From an uncultured bacterium (GTDB lineage Bacteria > Verrucomicrobiota > Lentisphaeria > Victivallales > Victivallaceae): a stretch of DNA of 16,494 nt. The translations under genes were made by a program, and so were the position numbers. Positions within the stretch are counted from its first letter, which is position 1, and every line of letters starts with the position of its first letter. Below are positions 7,466 to 15,201 of the stretch, piece after piece. Where the stretch lies: positions 1 through 16,494 of the forward strand of contig URVC01000073.1 in NCBI GenBank assembly GCA_900551245.1, given 5' to 3'. The notes under the pieces are model-generated. The model was given only the letters and a program-made list of their open reading frames with translations, was not told the DNA's origin and made no database searches.

Positions 7466-7485
7466 CCCAGGCGGCACGGCTGCGT
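7454..7485. terminator. Bidirectional intrinsic terminator
   Basis: ACGCAGCCGT (7454-7463) pairs perfectly with ACGGCTGCGT (7476-7485) around a 12-nt loop. It is followed by CCTTTT on the plus strand and preceded by an A-rich stretch (7442-7454) that gives a T tract on the minus strand. The left arm runs into the stop codon of the membrane glycosyltransferase. It can end both that operon and the converging GH3 transcript. Confidence 0.85.
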
Positions 7486-7504
7486 CCTTTTCTGCAGGGG
7501 AGAG

Positions 7505-9991
7505 TCAGCGCTCCACCTCGGCTTCCCGCCGGATGTCCCGCGAACTTGTGCCGAACCGGAGGCGGTAGCGGCCGGGAACCACGAACCACTCCCGCTTTTC
7601 CGGATGATAGATTGCGAAGCTCCGCGCATTCAGACGGAACTCCGCTTCCCGGCTCTCGCCCGGCTCCAGCGCGACCTTCTCGAACCCTTTCAGCTCCTGC
7701 GCCGGACGCAGGAATTCCGACTCCGGCGGCGCGATGTAGAGCTGGACCGTCTCCCGTCCGGCACGGCTGCCGGTGTTGGTGATCTTCATCCGCACCACCA
7801 CCGCATCGCCGTCGGTTTCGACGACGGGCTCTCCGTACTCGAAACTGGTGTAGCTCAAGCCGTGGCCGAAGGGGAAGAGCGGCTCGATCCCCTTCGTGTC
7901 GAACCAGCGGTACCCCATCAGCAGATCCTCCGCATAGTGGCAGATCAGCGGCTGATAGTCGTTGAGCGCGTGCGCCGGGCTGTCGGCGAGCCGTTTCGGG
8001 AAGGTGAAGGGCAGTTTGCCGGAGGGATTCACCCGGCCGAAGAGCACGTCGGCAATCGCGTTGCCCGCCTCCATCCCGGCGTACCACATCTGAACCACCG
8101 CCGGAACCTCATCGATCCACGGCATCTCCACCGGAGAACCGCCGACCAGCACCACCGCGAGACGCGGATTGATCTTCGCCAGCGCGGAAATCAGTTCGTT
8201 CTGGCCGTCGTGCAGCGCCATATCCTTGCGGTCGCTCCCCTCGGCGTCGAAGGTGTGGTTGAGTCCGCCGAAGAAGAGCACCGCGTCCGCTTCGCGCGCC
8301 GCGGCGAAAAGCTCCTCGTCCTTCACCTCCGCCGCGTTGACGCCGCCCGGAACCGCGGTCAGACGGACCGGATAGACCGGCATCCCGACATGGAGAACGA
8401 TCGGAATCTCCATCTTATAGCTGTGCCCGGCCTCCAGCATCACGGTCGCCGAACCGCAGACATTCTGCTCGCTCTTGCAGTTCTCCACAAAATTGACCCC
8501 TTCGCAGCCGAGGCACGCCTGCGAACAACCGTCGAGGAAGAAGGTCCACGCTTCGCTCTTCTTCGGGGTGAACACCCCCTTGAACAGGACGCCGAAGTCC
8601 TTCCCGCGGAGCTCCTCCGGCAGATCCTTCTCCGGGTCGAACTCCGGCGATTCCACCGGCAGCGTCCGCACCGGCACGCCGGAACGGTGGTGATTGTCGT
8701 AGATTTCGCAGATCCAGCCGCGGGTTCCCGCGCCGGCATCGACGATCTCCATCAGCGAACTCGGAACCGGCTTCCCGGCGTTGGTGCCGGCCGGGTAGCC
8801 GCGGAAACTCCGGATTTCCACCTCCGTCCCCGCCAGCAGATTTTTCAACCCCTCCAGCGGCGTCACTTCGTACAATGCCTTGACCGCCGAACTGTGGCCG
8901 CCGAAATGGTGGCGGCAGTCGGCGTTGTCACCGACCACCAGAAGTTTGCGAATCTTTCCGGCGTCGAGCGGCAGCAGACTCGTTTCATTCTTCAGAAGCG
9001 TGATCGCCTCCGAAGCGATGGCGCGGGCGGCGGCCTGGTGCGCCGGCGTGTTCCGCTCTCCGGCCGGACGCGGGTTCCCGTCGCCGATCATGCCGAGCCG
9101 GAACATCAGCCGCAGAATCCGGCGGACCTTGTCGTCAAGCACCGCCATTTCAATTTCGCCATTCTCGACCGCGCGCAGGAAGGGATCGGCCAGGTGGTAG
9201 TTGCAATACTCCTCGCCGGTGCCCATTTCAATATCCATGCCGTTGCGGGCGGCCTCGAAGGTGTCGGTCACCCCCGCCCAGTCGGAGATGACCACGCCGT
9301 CGAACCCCCACTCCTTCTTGAGAATCTGGTTGAGCAGATAGTCGTTCTGACAGCACTTCTGCCCGCGGAAACGGTTGTAGGCCCCCATCAGCGTCATCGC
9401 GCCGCCGCGAATCACCGCCGACTCGAATGCGGGCAGATAGAGCTCCCGCAGCGCCCGCTCCGAACAGGTGGCGTTCACATCGTGCCGGCGCAGCTCCTGG
9501 CTGTTGAGCGCGAAATGCTTCACGCAGGCGGCGGTTCCCTGCGACTGGATTCCCTGAATCGACTCCGCCGCCAGCTCCCCGGCCTGATAGGGATCCTCGC
9601 CGTAGTACTCGAAGTTGCGGCCGCAGAGCGGACTGCGCACCATGTTGACGCCGGGCCCGAGGATCACATCCTTGCCCCGGTCGCGCGCCTCCGAGCCGAG
9701 CACCTCGCCGAACAGCCGGGCGCACTCCCGGCTCCAGGTGGCGGCGAGTGCGGTTCCGGTCGGCAGATAGGTGGCGTAATCCTGATCGCCGCCGACCGCG
9801 TCCCAGCTGTCCGCGGCGATCTCCTCGCGCACGCCGTGCGGGCCGTCGGACATCGAAAGCGGCGGAATCCCCAGCCGCGGCACGCCGCCGGAGGTGAACT
9901 TGGTCACCGCGTGGCACATATTGACCTTTTCCGCCGGAGTCATTTTCTCCAGCAGGGCTTGAATCTGTTGCTCCATCTGGGCGTTCGACAT
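7505..9991 (-). CDS. GH3 beta-glycosidase with PA14 insertion
   Basis: Retaining beta-glycosidase of family GH3, probably beta-glucosidase-like. The 828 residues divide into a TIM-barrel domain (about 10-310), an alpha/beta sandwich (about 325-670) interrupted by a PA14 domain (about 400-550), and a C-terminal fibronectin III-like domain (about 720-815). Substrate-binding KHF is at 158-160 and nucleophile Asp237 is in VVISDWAG. The likely acid/base is Glu584 in FDAEGSDR, and FPFGHGLSYTSFEY (706-719) is the usual hinge. The PA14 insert carries five cysteines at 489, 493, 496, 505 and 512, which is unusual. No signal peptide is visible, so it probably acts in the cytoplasm on imported glycosides. 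AGAGGT precedes the ATG. Its own promoter lies between hcp and this gene, so it need not be co-regulated with hcp. Sugar specificity is not determinable. Confidence 0.93.
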   Translation of the reverse strand: MSNAQMEQQIQALLEKMTPAEKVNMCHAVTKFTSGGVPRLGIPPLSMSDGPHGVREEIAADSWDAVGGDQDYATYLPTGTALAATWSRECARLFGEVLGSEARDRGKDVILGPGVNMVRSPLCGRNFEYYGEDPYQAGELAAESIQGIQSQGTAACVKHFALNSQELRRHDVNATCSERALRELYLPAFESAVIRGGAMTLMGAYNRFRGQKCCQNDYLLNQILKKEWGFDGVVISDWAGVTDTFEAARNGMDIEMGTGEEYCNYHLADPFLRAVENGEIEMAVLDDKVRRILRLMFRLGMIGDGNPRPAGERNTPAHQAAARAIASEAITLLKNETSLLPLDAGKIRKLLVVGDNADCRHHFGGHSSAVKALYEVTPLEGLKNLLAGTEVEIRSFRGYPAGTNAGKPVPSSLMEIVDAGAGTRGWICEIYDNHHRSGVPVRTLPVESPEFDPEKDLPEELRGKDFGVLFKGVFTPKKSEAWTFFLDGCSQACLGCEGVNFVENCKSEQNVCGSATVMLEAGHSYKMEIPIVLHVGMPVYPVRLTAVPGGVNAAEVKDEELFAAAREADAVLFFGGLNHTFDAEGSDRKDMALHDGQNELISALAKINPRLAVVLVGGSPVEMPWIDEVPAVVQMWYAGMEAGNAIADVLFGRVNPSGKLPFTFPKRLADSPAHALNDYQPLICHYAEDLLMGYRWFDTKGIEPLFPFGHGLSYTSFEYGEPVVETDGDAVVVRMKITNTGSRAGRETVQLYIAPPESEFLRPAQELKGFEKVALEPGESREAEFRLNARSFAIYHPEKREWFVVPGRYRLRFGTSSRDIRREAEVER

Positions 9992-10033
9992 AAAAATACC
10001 TCTCGTTACAATCTTTCAAGAAAGTTTTTCCAA

Positions 10034-10062
10034 AAGATACCCCTTCCGGCGGGAAAAAACAA
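10034..10062 (-). promoter_or_regulatory. Candidate GH3 promoter
   Basis: On the minus strand, TTGTTT (10062-10057) and TATCTT (10039-10034) are 17 bp apart, giving a leader of about 36 nt. The -35 hexamer and spacing are identical to those proposed for the GH29 gene (15138-15166). It lies just past the hcp terminator. Confidence 0.45.
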
Positions 10063-10097
10063 GCCGGAATTCGGAATTTTCCCTGAACTTCCCGACG

Positions 10098-10131
10098 AAA
10101 AAAAGAGCGGGCCGACACGCGCCTCCCGCTC
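10098..10131 (-). terminator. Strong intrinsic terminator of hcp
   Basis: Read on the minus strand, GAGCGGG pairs perfectly with CCCGCTC around a 13-nt loop and is followed at once by seven T residues (10104-10098). It lies 22 nt after the hcp stop codon and separates hcp from the GH3 gene. Confidence 0.9.
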
Positions 10132-10153
10132 CCCGTTGCAGAAATCCTGCCTC

Positions 10154-11737
10154 TTACTGCGCCGGTTCCGTCTGAAACGCCTCCGCGAAATCCTCCTCCG
10201 GGACACTGCCCAGCCGGAGGTTGAAGAGCCGCTCCATGATCTCCCGCATCTCCGGCGTGACGAAGGCCGGCAGCACCGGTCCGAAGCGGATGTCCCGAAA
10301 TCCGGCGGAAAGCAGGGCCAGAAGAATCGCCACGGCGCTCGGCCCGTGCCAGGAGAAGAAGATGGAGAACGGCACCAGCTCCGCCGGCAGATCCAGCGCC
10401 ACGCCGAGCGTTTCCAGCAGCTCCAGCACCGCGATGATATCGGTGCACTGCCCCACGTCGAGCAGCCGGGGGATCCCCTCGATCTCGCCGGTGACCTTGG
10501 CCCGCAGCCGACACTTTGCGCATCCGAGCGTGAGCACGATGCAGTCCGCCGGCACCGCCCGGGCCAGCGACGAACTGTACTCCTCCCCGAGCAGCGGACT
10601 GTCACAGCCGCCGATCAGGAAGAGGCGGCGCACCTTCCCGGAGCGAATCAATCCGGCCAGTTTTCCGGCGAGCCGTTCCAGCGCCGCCCTCCCGTAGCCG
10701 ACGGCGAGGCCCCGCCGGGGCAGCACATCGTCCGGAAAGCCCGGCAGCGCGTTCGCCGCTTCGATCAATGCGGAGAAATCCCCGTCCTTCAGATGCGGCG
10801 CTCCGGAGACGAACGCGGTTCCGCAGGTGAAGAAACGCGGGGCATATTCCGGGAGGGGCAGCATCACGCAGTTGCCGGCGGCCAGCACCGGTCCGGGGAA
10901 GCGTTGAAAATCCCGCTGCTGATCCTGCCACGCTCCGCCGAGATGGCCCGCCAGGCGGGGATTCTCATGCAGTTTCGGATATCCGTGCGCCGCGAGGAGC
11001 TCCCCGTGGGTATACACGTTGATCGCGGTTCTGGAAAGCGCGTCGAGCAGACCGGCCAGCGCCCCCAGGTCGTGGCCGGTCACCAGCACCGCCGCACCTT
11101 TCCGGGGGCTGCAGCAAACCTCCACCGGCACGGGGTCGCCGAATTCGGCGGTCTGCACCCGCCCGAGCAGATCCATCGTGGAACGGGCGACGCTCCCGCA
11201 ATCGAGCAGCAGTTTGAGCATCTCGCGCGGCTTGAGATCCGGATGCAGCGAATAGGCAAGAGCACGCCTCAGATAGGCGAAAATCCGCTCATCCCGGCCG
11301 CCGAGACGGAGCACCCGGCTGTAGAAGACAGCGATACCACGGATTCCGGTAAAGAGCAGCGCCAGACGGGCGGCCAGTTCGTTCCCGAGCCGCAGGCGGC
11401 CGCCGGCGATCCCGCTGCGCTCCGCGAGCTCCAGCTGGTCGAACCGGCTCTGCGGAAAGGGAATGCCGCACGCCGTCGCCACCTCGCCGCAGAGCCGGCG
11501 CAGCTCCTCCTCGTCAAAATTGGTTCCGGCCGCCGTAGCGGCGAGCGCGGTGACAATCAGGCGATCGAGACGCTCGGACGACGAGCTCCGCTCCACCATC
11601 TGGCGCGCCAGTTTCCGGGCGAAGTCCAGCAACAGATTCTGAAACGCCGCGACTTCGGGACTTCTGCCGCAAACGCCGCTTCCGCCGCCCGAACAGCCGA
11701 CGCCGTTCTCCGCCAATTCACAATCCAGACACAACAT
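10154..11737 (-). CDS. hcp: Hybrid cluster protein, variant active site
   Basis: Hcp family proteins carry a 4Fe-2S-2O hybrid cluster and have been assigned nitric oxide and hydroxylamine reductase and S-nitrosylase roles in anaerobes. The 527 residues start with a cysteine cluster C3-x2-C6-x8-C15-x7-C23 for the proximal iron-sulfur centre. Hybrid-cluster ligands are visible: His222 (GHDL), Glu246 (THGELLAAHGYP), Cys290 (GNCVM), Cys378 (GGCDS, the persulfide position), Cys406 (LTLGC) and Cys431 (VGQC). The normally conserved Glu and Lys of SW-x-EQKA are replaced by Gly465 and Ser467 (SWHGPSA). The start at 11737 is chosen over an upstream TTG at 11854 because it has GGGGGAGGTG before it, gives MLCLDC as in the family, and the TTG is itself the promoter -35. 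No reductase partner gene is adjacent. Confidence 0.92.
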   Translation of the reverse strand: MLCLDCELAENGVGCSGGGSGVCGRSPEVAAFQNLLLDFARKLARQMVERSSSSERLDRLIVTALAATAAGTNFDEEELRRLCGEVATACGIPFPQSRFDQLELAERSGIAGGRLRLGNELAARLALLFTGIRGIAVFYSRVLRLGGRDERIFAYLRRALAYSLHPDLKPREMLKLLLDCGSVARSTMDLLGRVQTAEFGDPVPVEVCCSPRKGAAVLVTGHDLGALAGLLDALSRTAINVYTHGELLAAHGYPKLHENPRLAGHLGGAWQDQQRDFQRFPGPVLAAGNCVMLPLPEYAPRFFTCGTAFVSGAPHLKDGDFSALIEAANALPGFPDDVLPRRGLAVGYGRAALERLAGKLAGLIRSGKVRRLFLIGGCDSPLLGEEYSSSLARAVPADCIVLTLGCAKCRLRAKVTGEIEGIPRLLDVGQCTDIIAVLELLETLGVALDLPAELVPFSIFFSWHGPSAVAILLALLSAGFRDIRFGPVLPAFVTPEMREIMERLFNLRLGSVPEEDFAEAFQTEPAQ

Positions 11738-11825
11738 GCTGCACCTCCCCCTCTTTCCGGTGAGCAGGCTGGAGCGCTGCGTCTCCGCCCGCTCTGATGA
11801 ACTCATGTCGAGTGTTTTCATTTCA

Positions 11826-11854
11826 AGTATAGGGGTCGAATTCGATTTTTTCAA
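11826..11854 (-). promoter_or_regulatory. Strong sigma-70 promoter of hcp, with palindrome in the spacer
   Basis: On the minus strand, TTGAAA (11854-11849) and TATACT (11831-11826) are 17 bp apart, each matching five of six consensus positions; this is the best promoter in the window. The leader would be about 80 nt. The spacer holds a perfect 10-bp palindrome, TCGAATTCGA (11836-11845), well placed for a repressor. No clear FNR/HcpR-type TTGAT-N4-ATCAA site was found. Confidence 0.65.
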
Positions 11855-11882
11855 GCCGTCTCACAGGAAATTCACACTTTTT

Positions 11883-11917
11883 CCCCGCCGCGGCTTGAGA
11901 TATCGCCCCCGCCGCGG
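11883..11917 (+). repeat. 11-bp direct repeat around the SAHH-like promoter
   Basis: CCCCGCCGCGG occurs at 11883-11893 and 11907-11917, 24 bp start to start. The copies lie just before the -35 and just before the -10 of the candidate promoter, so a bound protein would compete with RNA polymerase. GC-rich low-complexity sequence makes chance possible. Confidence 0.35.
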
Positions 11918-11923
11918 TACATT
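11895..11923 (+). promoter_or_regulatory. Candidate promoter of the SAHH-like/deaminase operon
   Basis: TTGAGA (11895-11900) and TACATT (11918-11923) are spaced by 17 bp and match five and four of six consensus positions. The leader is about 24 nt, too short for a SAH or SAM riboswitch. The hcp promoter fires in the opposite direction from about 40 bp away. Confidence 0.5.
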
Positions 11924-11953
11924 ACCGGAAACACAATTTCAGGAACTTCCATC

Positions 11954-13009
11954 ATGGACATCGATCGCATTGCCGACTACCTCGGCACCTTCTACCGCCC
12001 GGCAGAGCATCCGGCTCTCGACGCCCAGCTCCGCCTCTGGCGGGAAACCCGTCCCTTCGCCGGGGCAAAACTGCTCGACGGCACCCCGGTCTTCCGCAAC
12101 ACCATGGTCAAATACCTCGCCCTGCTCGCCGGCGGCGCCGATCTCACCGTCTCGGTCGGGAAGGGAATTCCGCACGACCCGGCGCTCCTTCCCCTGCTGG
12201 AAAAATTCGGGTTCCGCATCGCGGACGACGCGGCCAGACGCGAAACCTACGACGTCGTGCTCGACTGCGCCGGAGTTCACGCCGACACGCCGGTGCGGCG
12301 CGGCTTCGTCGAACTCACCCGGTCCGGCATGTACCGCTACCGGAACGCGGCGCGCCCGGTCTTCCTCGCCGACGAAAGCCGGATCAAAGTGATCGAAACC
12401 GGCCTCGGCACCGGCGACGGATTCCGCCGCGGCATGGCGAAATTCGGCTTCGGCGACTTCCGCGGCAGAAGAATCGTCCTCTTCGGGTGCGGCAAAGTCG
12501 GGCGCGGCATCGCGCTGCACGTGCTCGACGGCGGCGCGGAACTTGTCGTCGTCGACCGCGAGATGGTTCCGGTCCCCGCGGGAAGCCGCCTGATCCGCCT
12601 CGACGACCGCGCGGAGGTGGAGACCGCGCTCGACGGCGCTTGGTGTGTGGTCACCGCCACCGGAATCCGCCACGCCCTCTCCGGGAAGTTCGATGCGGCC
12701 AAGCTGATCGCTTCGAAGACGATTCTCGCCAACATGGGCGTGGAAGATGAGTTCGGCTCGGAGATTCACGAAACGCGGGTGCTCAACCGGAAACAGCCGC
12801 TCAACTTCGTGCTGGAGGAGCCGACGCTTCTCAAATACATCGATCCCACGATGGCGCTCGACAACCTCGGCGCCCTGCAGATTCTGACGCACGACATGCC
12901 CGCCGGGCTCAATCTGCCGACGCCGGAGCAGGAGGAGGCGATTCTCCGCACCGTGCGCGAAGCGGGCGAGATTACGAAAGAACTCGACGATCTGGAGGCA
13001 ATGCGCTGA
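11954..13009 (+). CDS. Divergent S-adenosylhomocysteine hydrolase-like NAD-binding protein
   Basis: A 351-residue protein distantly related to adenosylhomocysteinase, which splits SAH into homocysteine and adenosine using bound NAD. The Rossmann motif GCGKVGRG (178-185) is followed at the end of beta 2 by Asp201 (VVVDRE), fitting NAD. TATGIRHALSGKF (234-246) and NMGVEDEFGSEI (260-271) match the SAHH segments TTTGCxDIILGRHF and NIGHFDxEIDxxxL. ADESRIK (139-145) aligns with NDSVTK, keeping the lysine. By eye, the His of LHMT and the Asp-Asn after that lysine are not kept, and the C-terminal HYRY tail is absent; the protein is about 80 residues shorter than typical SAHH. It is followed after 3 nt by an MTA/SAH deaminase, so its substrate may be a deaminated (inosyl) derivative. 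A true SAHH activity is not assured. Confidence 0.75.
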   Translation: MDIDRIADYLGTFYRPAEHPALDAQLRLWRETRPFAGAKLLDGTPVFRNTMVKYLALLAGGADLTVSVGKGIPHDPALLPLLEKFGFRIADDAARRETYDVVLDCAGVHADTPVRRGFVELTRSGMYRYRNAARPVFLADESRIKVIETGLGTGDGFRRGMAKFGFGDFRGRRIVLFGCGKVGRGIALHVLDGGAELVVVDREMVPVPAGSRLIRLDDRAEVETALDGAWCVVTATGIRHALSGKFDAAKLIASKTILANMGVEDEFGSEIHETRVLNRKQPLNFVLEEPTLLKYIDPTMALDNLGALQILTHDMPAGLNLPTPEQEEAILRTVREAGEITKELDDLEAMR

Positions 13010-13012
13010 ATC

Positions 13013-14284
13013 ATGAACTCCACTCTGCTGCTCAAAAACATTCAGCTCGAAGGCGAATGCTGTGATATTCTGATCGAAGGGAACCACATCCGGCAGATTG
13101 CCGCCGGCATCTCTCACCCGGCGGACCGGGTGCTCGACGGAGGCGGCCGCCTGGCCGCGGTGCCCCCCTTCTTCAACGTCCACACCCACGCGGCCATGAC
13201 GCTGCTGCGCGGCTACGCCGACGACATGGAGCTCTTCACCTGGCTCAACGACTACATCTGGCCCGCCGAAGCCCGGCTCACGCCGGAAGACATCTACCAC
13301 GGCACCCGGCTGGCGATCCTCGAGATGATAAAAACCGGCACGGTGTTCTTCTCGGATATGTACTGGCATCAGAAGGAGGCGATCCGCGCCGCCGTCGAAA
13401 TGGGCGTGCGCGCCGCCATCGGGCTGCTCTACATCGCAGGGCCCGACGGACAGCTGCTCGAACGCAACCGCCGCGCCAACGCCGAACTGCTGGAACTGGT
13501 CCCCGCCCTGCCCGACCGGATTACGATCACCCATGCGCCGCACGCGATCTACACCGTACCGGAACCGCTGCTGCGCGAAGTTGCCGCAACGGCCGCCGCG
13601 GACGGGCGATATATCCACATTCACGCGTCGGAAACCGCCCGTGAAGTCGAGGAGTGCCGCGCCGCCCACGGCGGGATGACCCCGATCGCCTATCTCGATT
13701 CGCTCGGACTGCTCGGGGAGAAGACGATTCTCGCCCACTGCGTCCACCTCACCGATGAGGATATCCGGCTGATCCGCGAACGGCGGGCGGTCATTGCCCA
13801 CATGCCCTGCTCGAATATGAAGCTCTGCAGCGGCTGTTTCCACTTTCACGACGCCTTCGAACGCGGCGGCTGCCGGGTCGCCATCGGCACCGACGGCTGT
13901 TCCTCCAACAACAACCTTTCGATGCTCGACGAGATGAAGTTTGCGGCGCTCTCCGCCAAGAACCAGTCGGGGCTGCCCACCTCCGGGCGGGACGGCGACA
14001 TCTTCACCCTCGCCACCCGGGCGGGCGCGGAGGCGTTCGGCATCGACTCCGGCGTCATCGCCGAAGGGAAGCTCGCGGACATTCTGCTCGTCGACCTCGA
14101 CAATCCCCTGCTGATCGGCGACTACAACCTCACCGCCAACCTGGTCTACTCCGCCGACTCCAGCTGTCTCGACTCGCTGATCTGCGACGGCAGAATCCTG
14201 ATGGAAAACCGCCGTGTTCCCGGCGAAGCGGAGATTCTGGAGAACGCCCGCCGCGTCTGCCGCAAGATCGGCCATCGCAACTGA
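13013..14284 (+). CDS. mtaD: 5-methylthioadenosine/S-adenosylhomocysteine deaminase
   Basis: Amidohydrolase-superfamily deaminase that converts the adenine of MTA, SAH and often 5'-deoxyadenosine to hypoxanthine, releasing ammonia. The 423 residues show the metal-binding HTH (57-59) in FFNVHTHAAMTLLRG, the third metal His204 with catalytic Glu207 in HIHASET, His242/His245 in LAHCVHL, and metal Asp294 in GTDGCSSNNNLSMLDEM (292-308). This is the complete set for this family. Length is normal. The ATG lies 3 nt after the upstream stop; GGAGG (12994-12998) is the likely ribosome site, somewhat far away. Co-transcription with the SAHH-like gene points to joint handling of SAM by-products. Other nucleoside deaminases of the superfamily are less likely given the ASET and SSNNN motifs. 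Confidence 0.88.
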   Translation: MNSTLLLKNIQLEGECCDILIEGNHIRQIAAGISHPADRVLDGGGRLAAVPPFFNVHTHAAMTLLRGYADDMELFTWLNDYIWPAEARLTPEDIYHGTRLAILEMIKTGTVFFSDMYWHQKEAIRAAVEMGVRAAIGLLYIAGPDGQLLERNRRANAELLELVPALPDRITITHAPHAIYTVPEPLLREVAATAAADGRYIHIHASETAREVEECRAAHGGMTPIAYLDSLGLLGEKTILAHCVHLTDEDIRLIRERRAVIAHMPCSNMKLCSGCFHFHDAFERGGCRVAIGTDGCSSNNNLSMLDEMKFAALSAKNQSGLPTSGRDGDIFTLATRAGAEAFGIDSGVIAEGKLADILLVDLDNPLLIGDYNLTANLVYSADSSCLDSLICDGRILMENRRVPGEAEILENARRVCRKIGHRN

Positions 14285-14295
14285 AAAGTTCCGGT

Positions 14296-15138
14296 TCAGG
14301 CGTCGGTTTCCGCCGGAGTCCGGCGGAGCTCTTCGCCGCCGGAACTGCGCCGCCGGTAGGCCGCCGGCGAGATGCCGTTGCAACGGGAGAACACGGCGGA
14401 AAAGTGATACCGGTTGGCAAATCCGAGCTCCTGTGCGATTTCGCCGATGGAGCGTTCGCTCGAACGCAGCAGCATCCGCGCCCGGTCCATCTGCGAACGG
14501 TTCAGGTACTGCAGAGGCGTAACACCGACGCACTTGCGGAAGAGGTGGGCGTAGTTGCTCACGCCCATGCAGAGTTCGCGGGCGATTTTCCCGTTGGTGC
14601 ACAGATTGCGCGGCAGGGAATCCAGACGGCTGATCGCCTTCTGAATCCGGGGGTCCATGCTCTCCCGTTCGGCGGCGTTGCGGCGGCGCGGCAGTTCGGC
14701 CAGCACCTCAAAAAGGAGTGCGAAAAGCCGCAGCTCCTGCCGTTCCGCCGGGTCGTCGGAGCGGATGATTGTGTGGAGCATCTCCGGTACCGGCAGGAGC
14801 GCGACGCGCCGCTCCAGATCGGCAAAACGCGGCCCGGTCATGAAGTGGATGAAGAAGTGGTTCACCGGCCGGACGAGCTGCGTGGAGAAGAAGCTGTAAG
14901 GCGGCAGAATCACCACCTGTTCCGGCTCGAGAGAAAAGGTTTCGCCGTCGCAGGAGAGCGTCGCGCCGGGCGCGTCATTCCAGTAGAGCCGCCAGAAGGG
15001 GCGGATCGGCCATTGGATGCTCCAGTCCGCCAGAAAAAGAAACTGCCACGCCGCGATTTTCAGTTCCGGAATCGCCATCGCCGGGCGGTTCTGATACCTT
15101 TTTGCAGGAATCAATATATCATCTCCTGTTTCAGACAT
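14296..15138 (-). CDS. AraC-family transcriptional regulator next to GH29
   Basis: A regulator of about 280 residues. The N-terminal sensor (about 25-150) has a cupin-like segment (ATLSCDGETFSLEPEQVVILPP, about 59-80). The C-terminal domain has two helix-turn-helix motifs, about 182-203 (GKIARELCMGVSNYAHLFRK) and 231-252 (GEIAQELGFANRYHFSAVF), followed by SPAAYR. The start is uncertain. The open frame runs to a TTG at 15192, but the ATG at 15138 fits the predicted divergent -10. A TTG at 15114 has AGGAG 8 nt upstream, and the ATG at 15078 marks where the conserved part begins. It is divergent from the fucosidase gene with a very short shared control region, so it probably controls that gene. 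It converges on the deaminase gene with 11 nt between stops and no hairpin. Confidence 0.9.
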   Translation of the reverse strand: MSETGDDILIPAKRYQNRPAMAIPELKIAAWQFLFLADWSIQWPIRPFWRLYWNDAPGATLSCDGETFSLEPEQVVILPPYSFFSTQLVRPVNHFFIHFMTGPRFADLERRVALLPVPEMLHTIIRSDDPAERQELRLFALLFEVLAELPRRRNAAERESMDPRIQKAISRLDSLPRNLCTNGKIARELCMGVSNYAHLFRKCVGVTPLQYLNRSQMDRARMLLRSSERSIGEIAQELGFANRYHFSAVFSRCNGISPAAYRRRSSGGEELRRTPAETDA

Positions 15139-15166
15139 TGTTTTCAAACGGTTCCGGAAGTATAAT
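15138..15166 (+). promoter_or_regulatory. GH29 promoter overlapping the divergent AraC promoter
   Basis: TTGTTT (15138-15143) and a perfect TATAAT (15161-15166) are 17 bp apart on the plus strand. On the minus strand TATACT (15164-15159) overlaps this -10 by four bases and could serve the AraC gene, although no good -35 was found for it. TGTTTCA (15127-15133) and TGTTTTCA (15139-15146), 12 bp apart, are possible regulator half-sites. TTCCGGAA (15152-15159) is a palindrome just before the -10. Confidence 0.6.
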
Positions 15167-15201
15167 GTATCGCGTAAACCTGAACGAGGCAAGTGATTTC
15201 A

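Noticed and set aside
7604..11797. A 1397-codon open frame on the plus strand across the GH3 and hcp genes
   Set aside because: It lies antisense to two genes with clear catalytic motifs and normal lengths. Its translation is Arg/His/Gln-rich with no domain. Long antisense frames are expected when codon bias avoids TTA, CTA and TCA in GC-rich genes.
11738..11854. N-terminal extension of Hcp from a TTG start
   Set aside because: The TTG is the promoter -35 box and would lie upstream of the transcription start. Family members begin with a Met-x-Cys-x-x-Cys motif, which is found at 11737.
11939..14602. An 887-codon open frame on the minus strand opposite the SAHH-like and deaminase genes
   Set aside because: Same antisense artefact; the plus-strand genes have intact Rossmann and amidohydrolase motifs.
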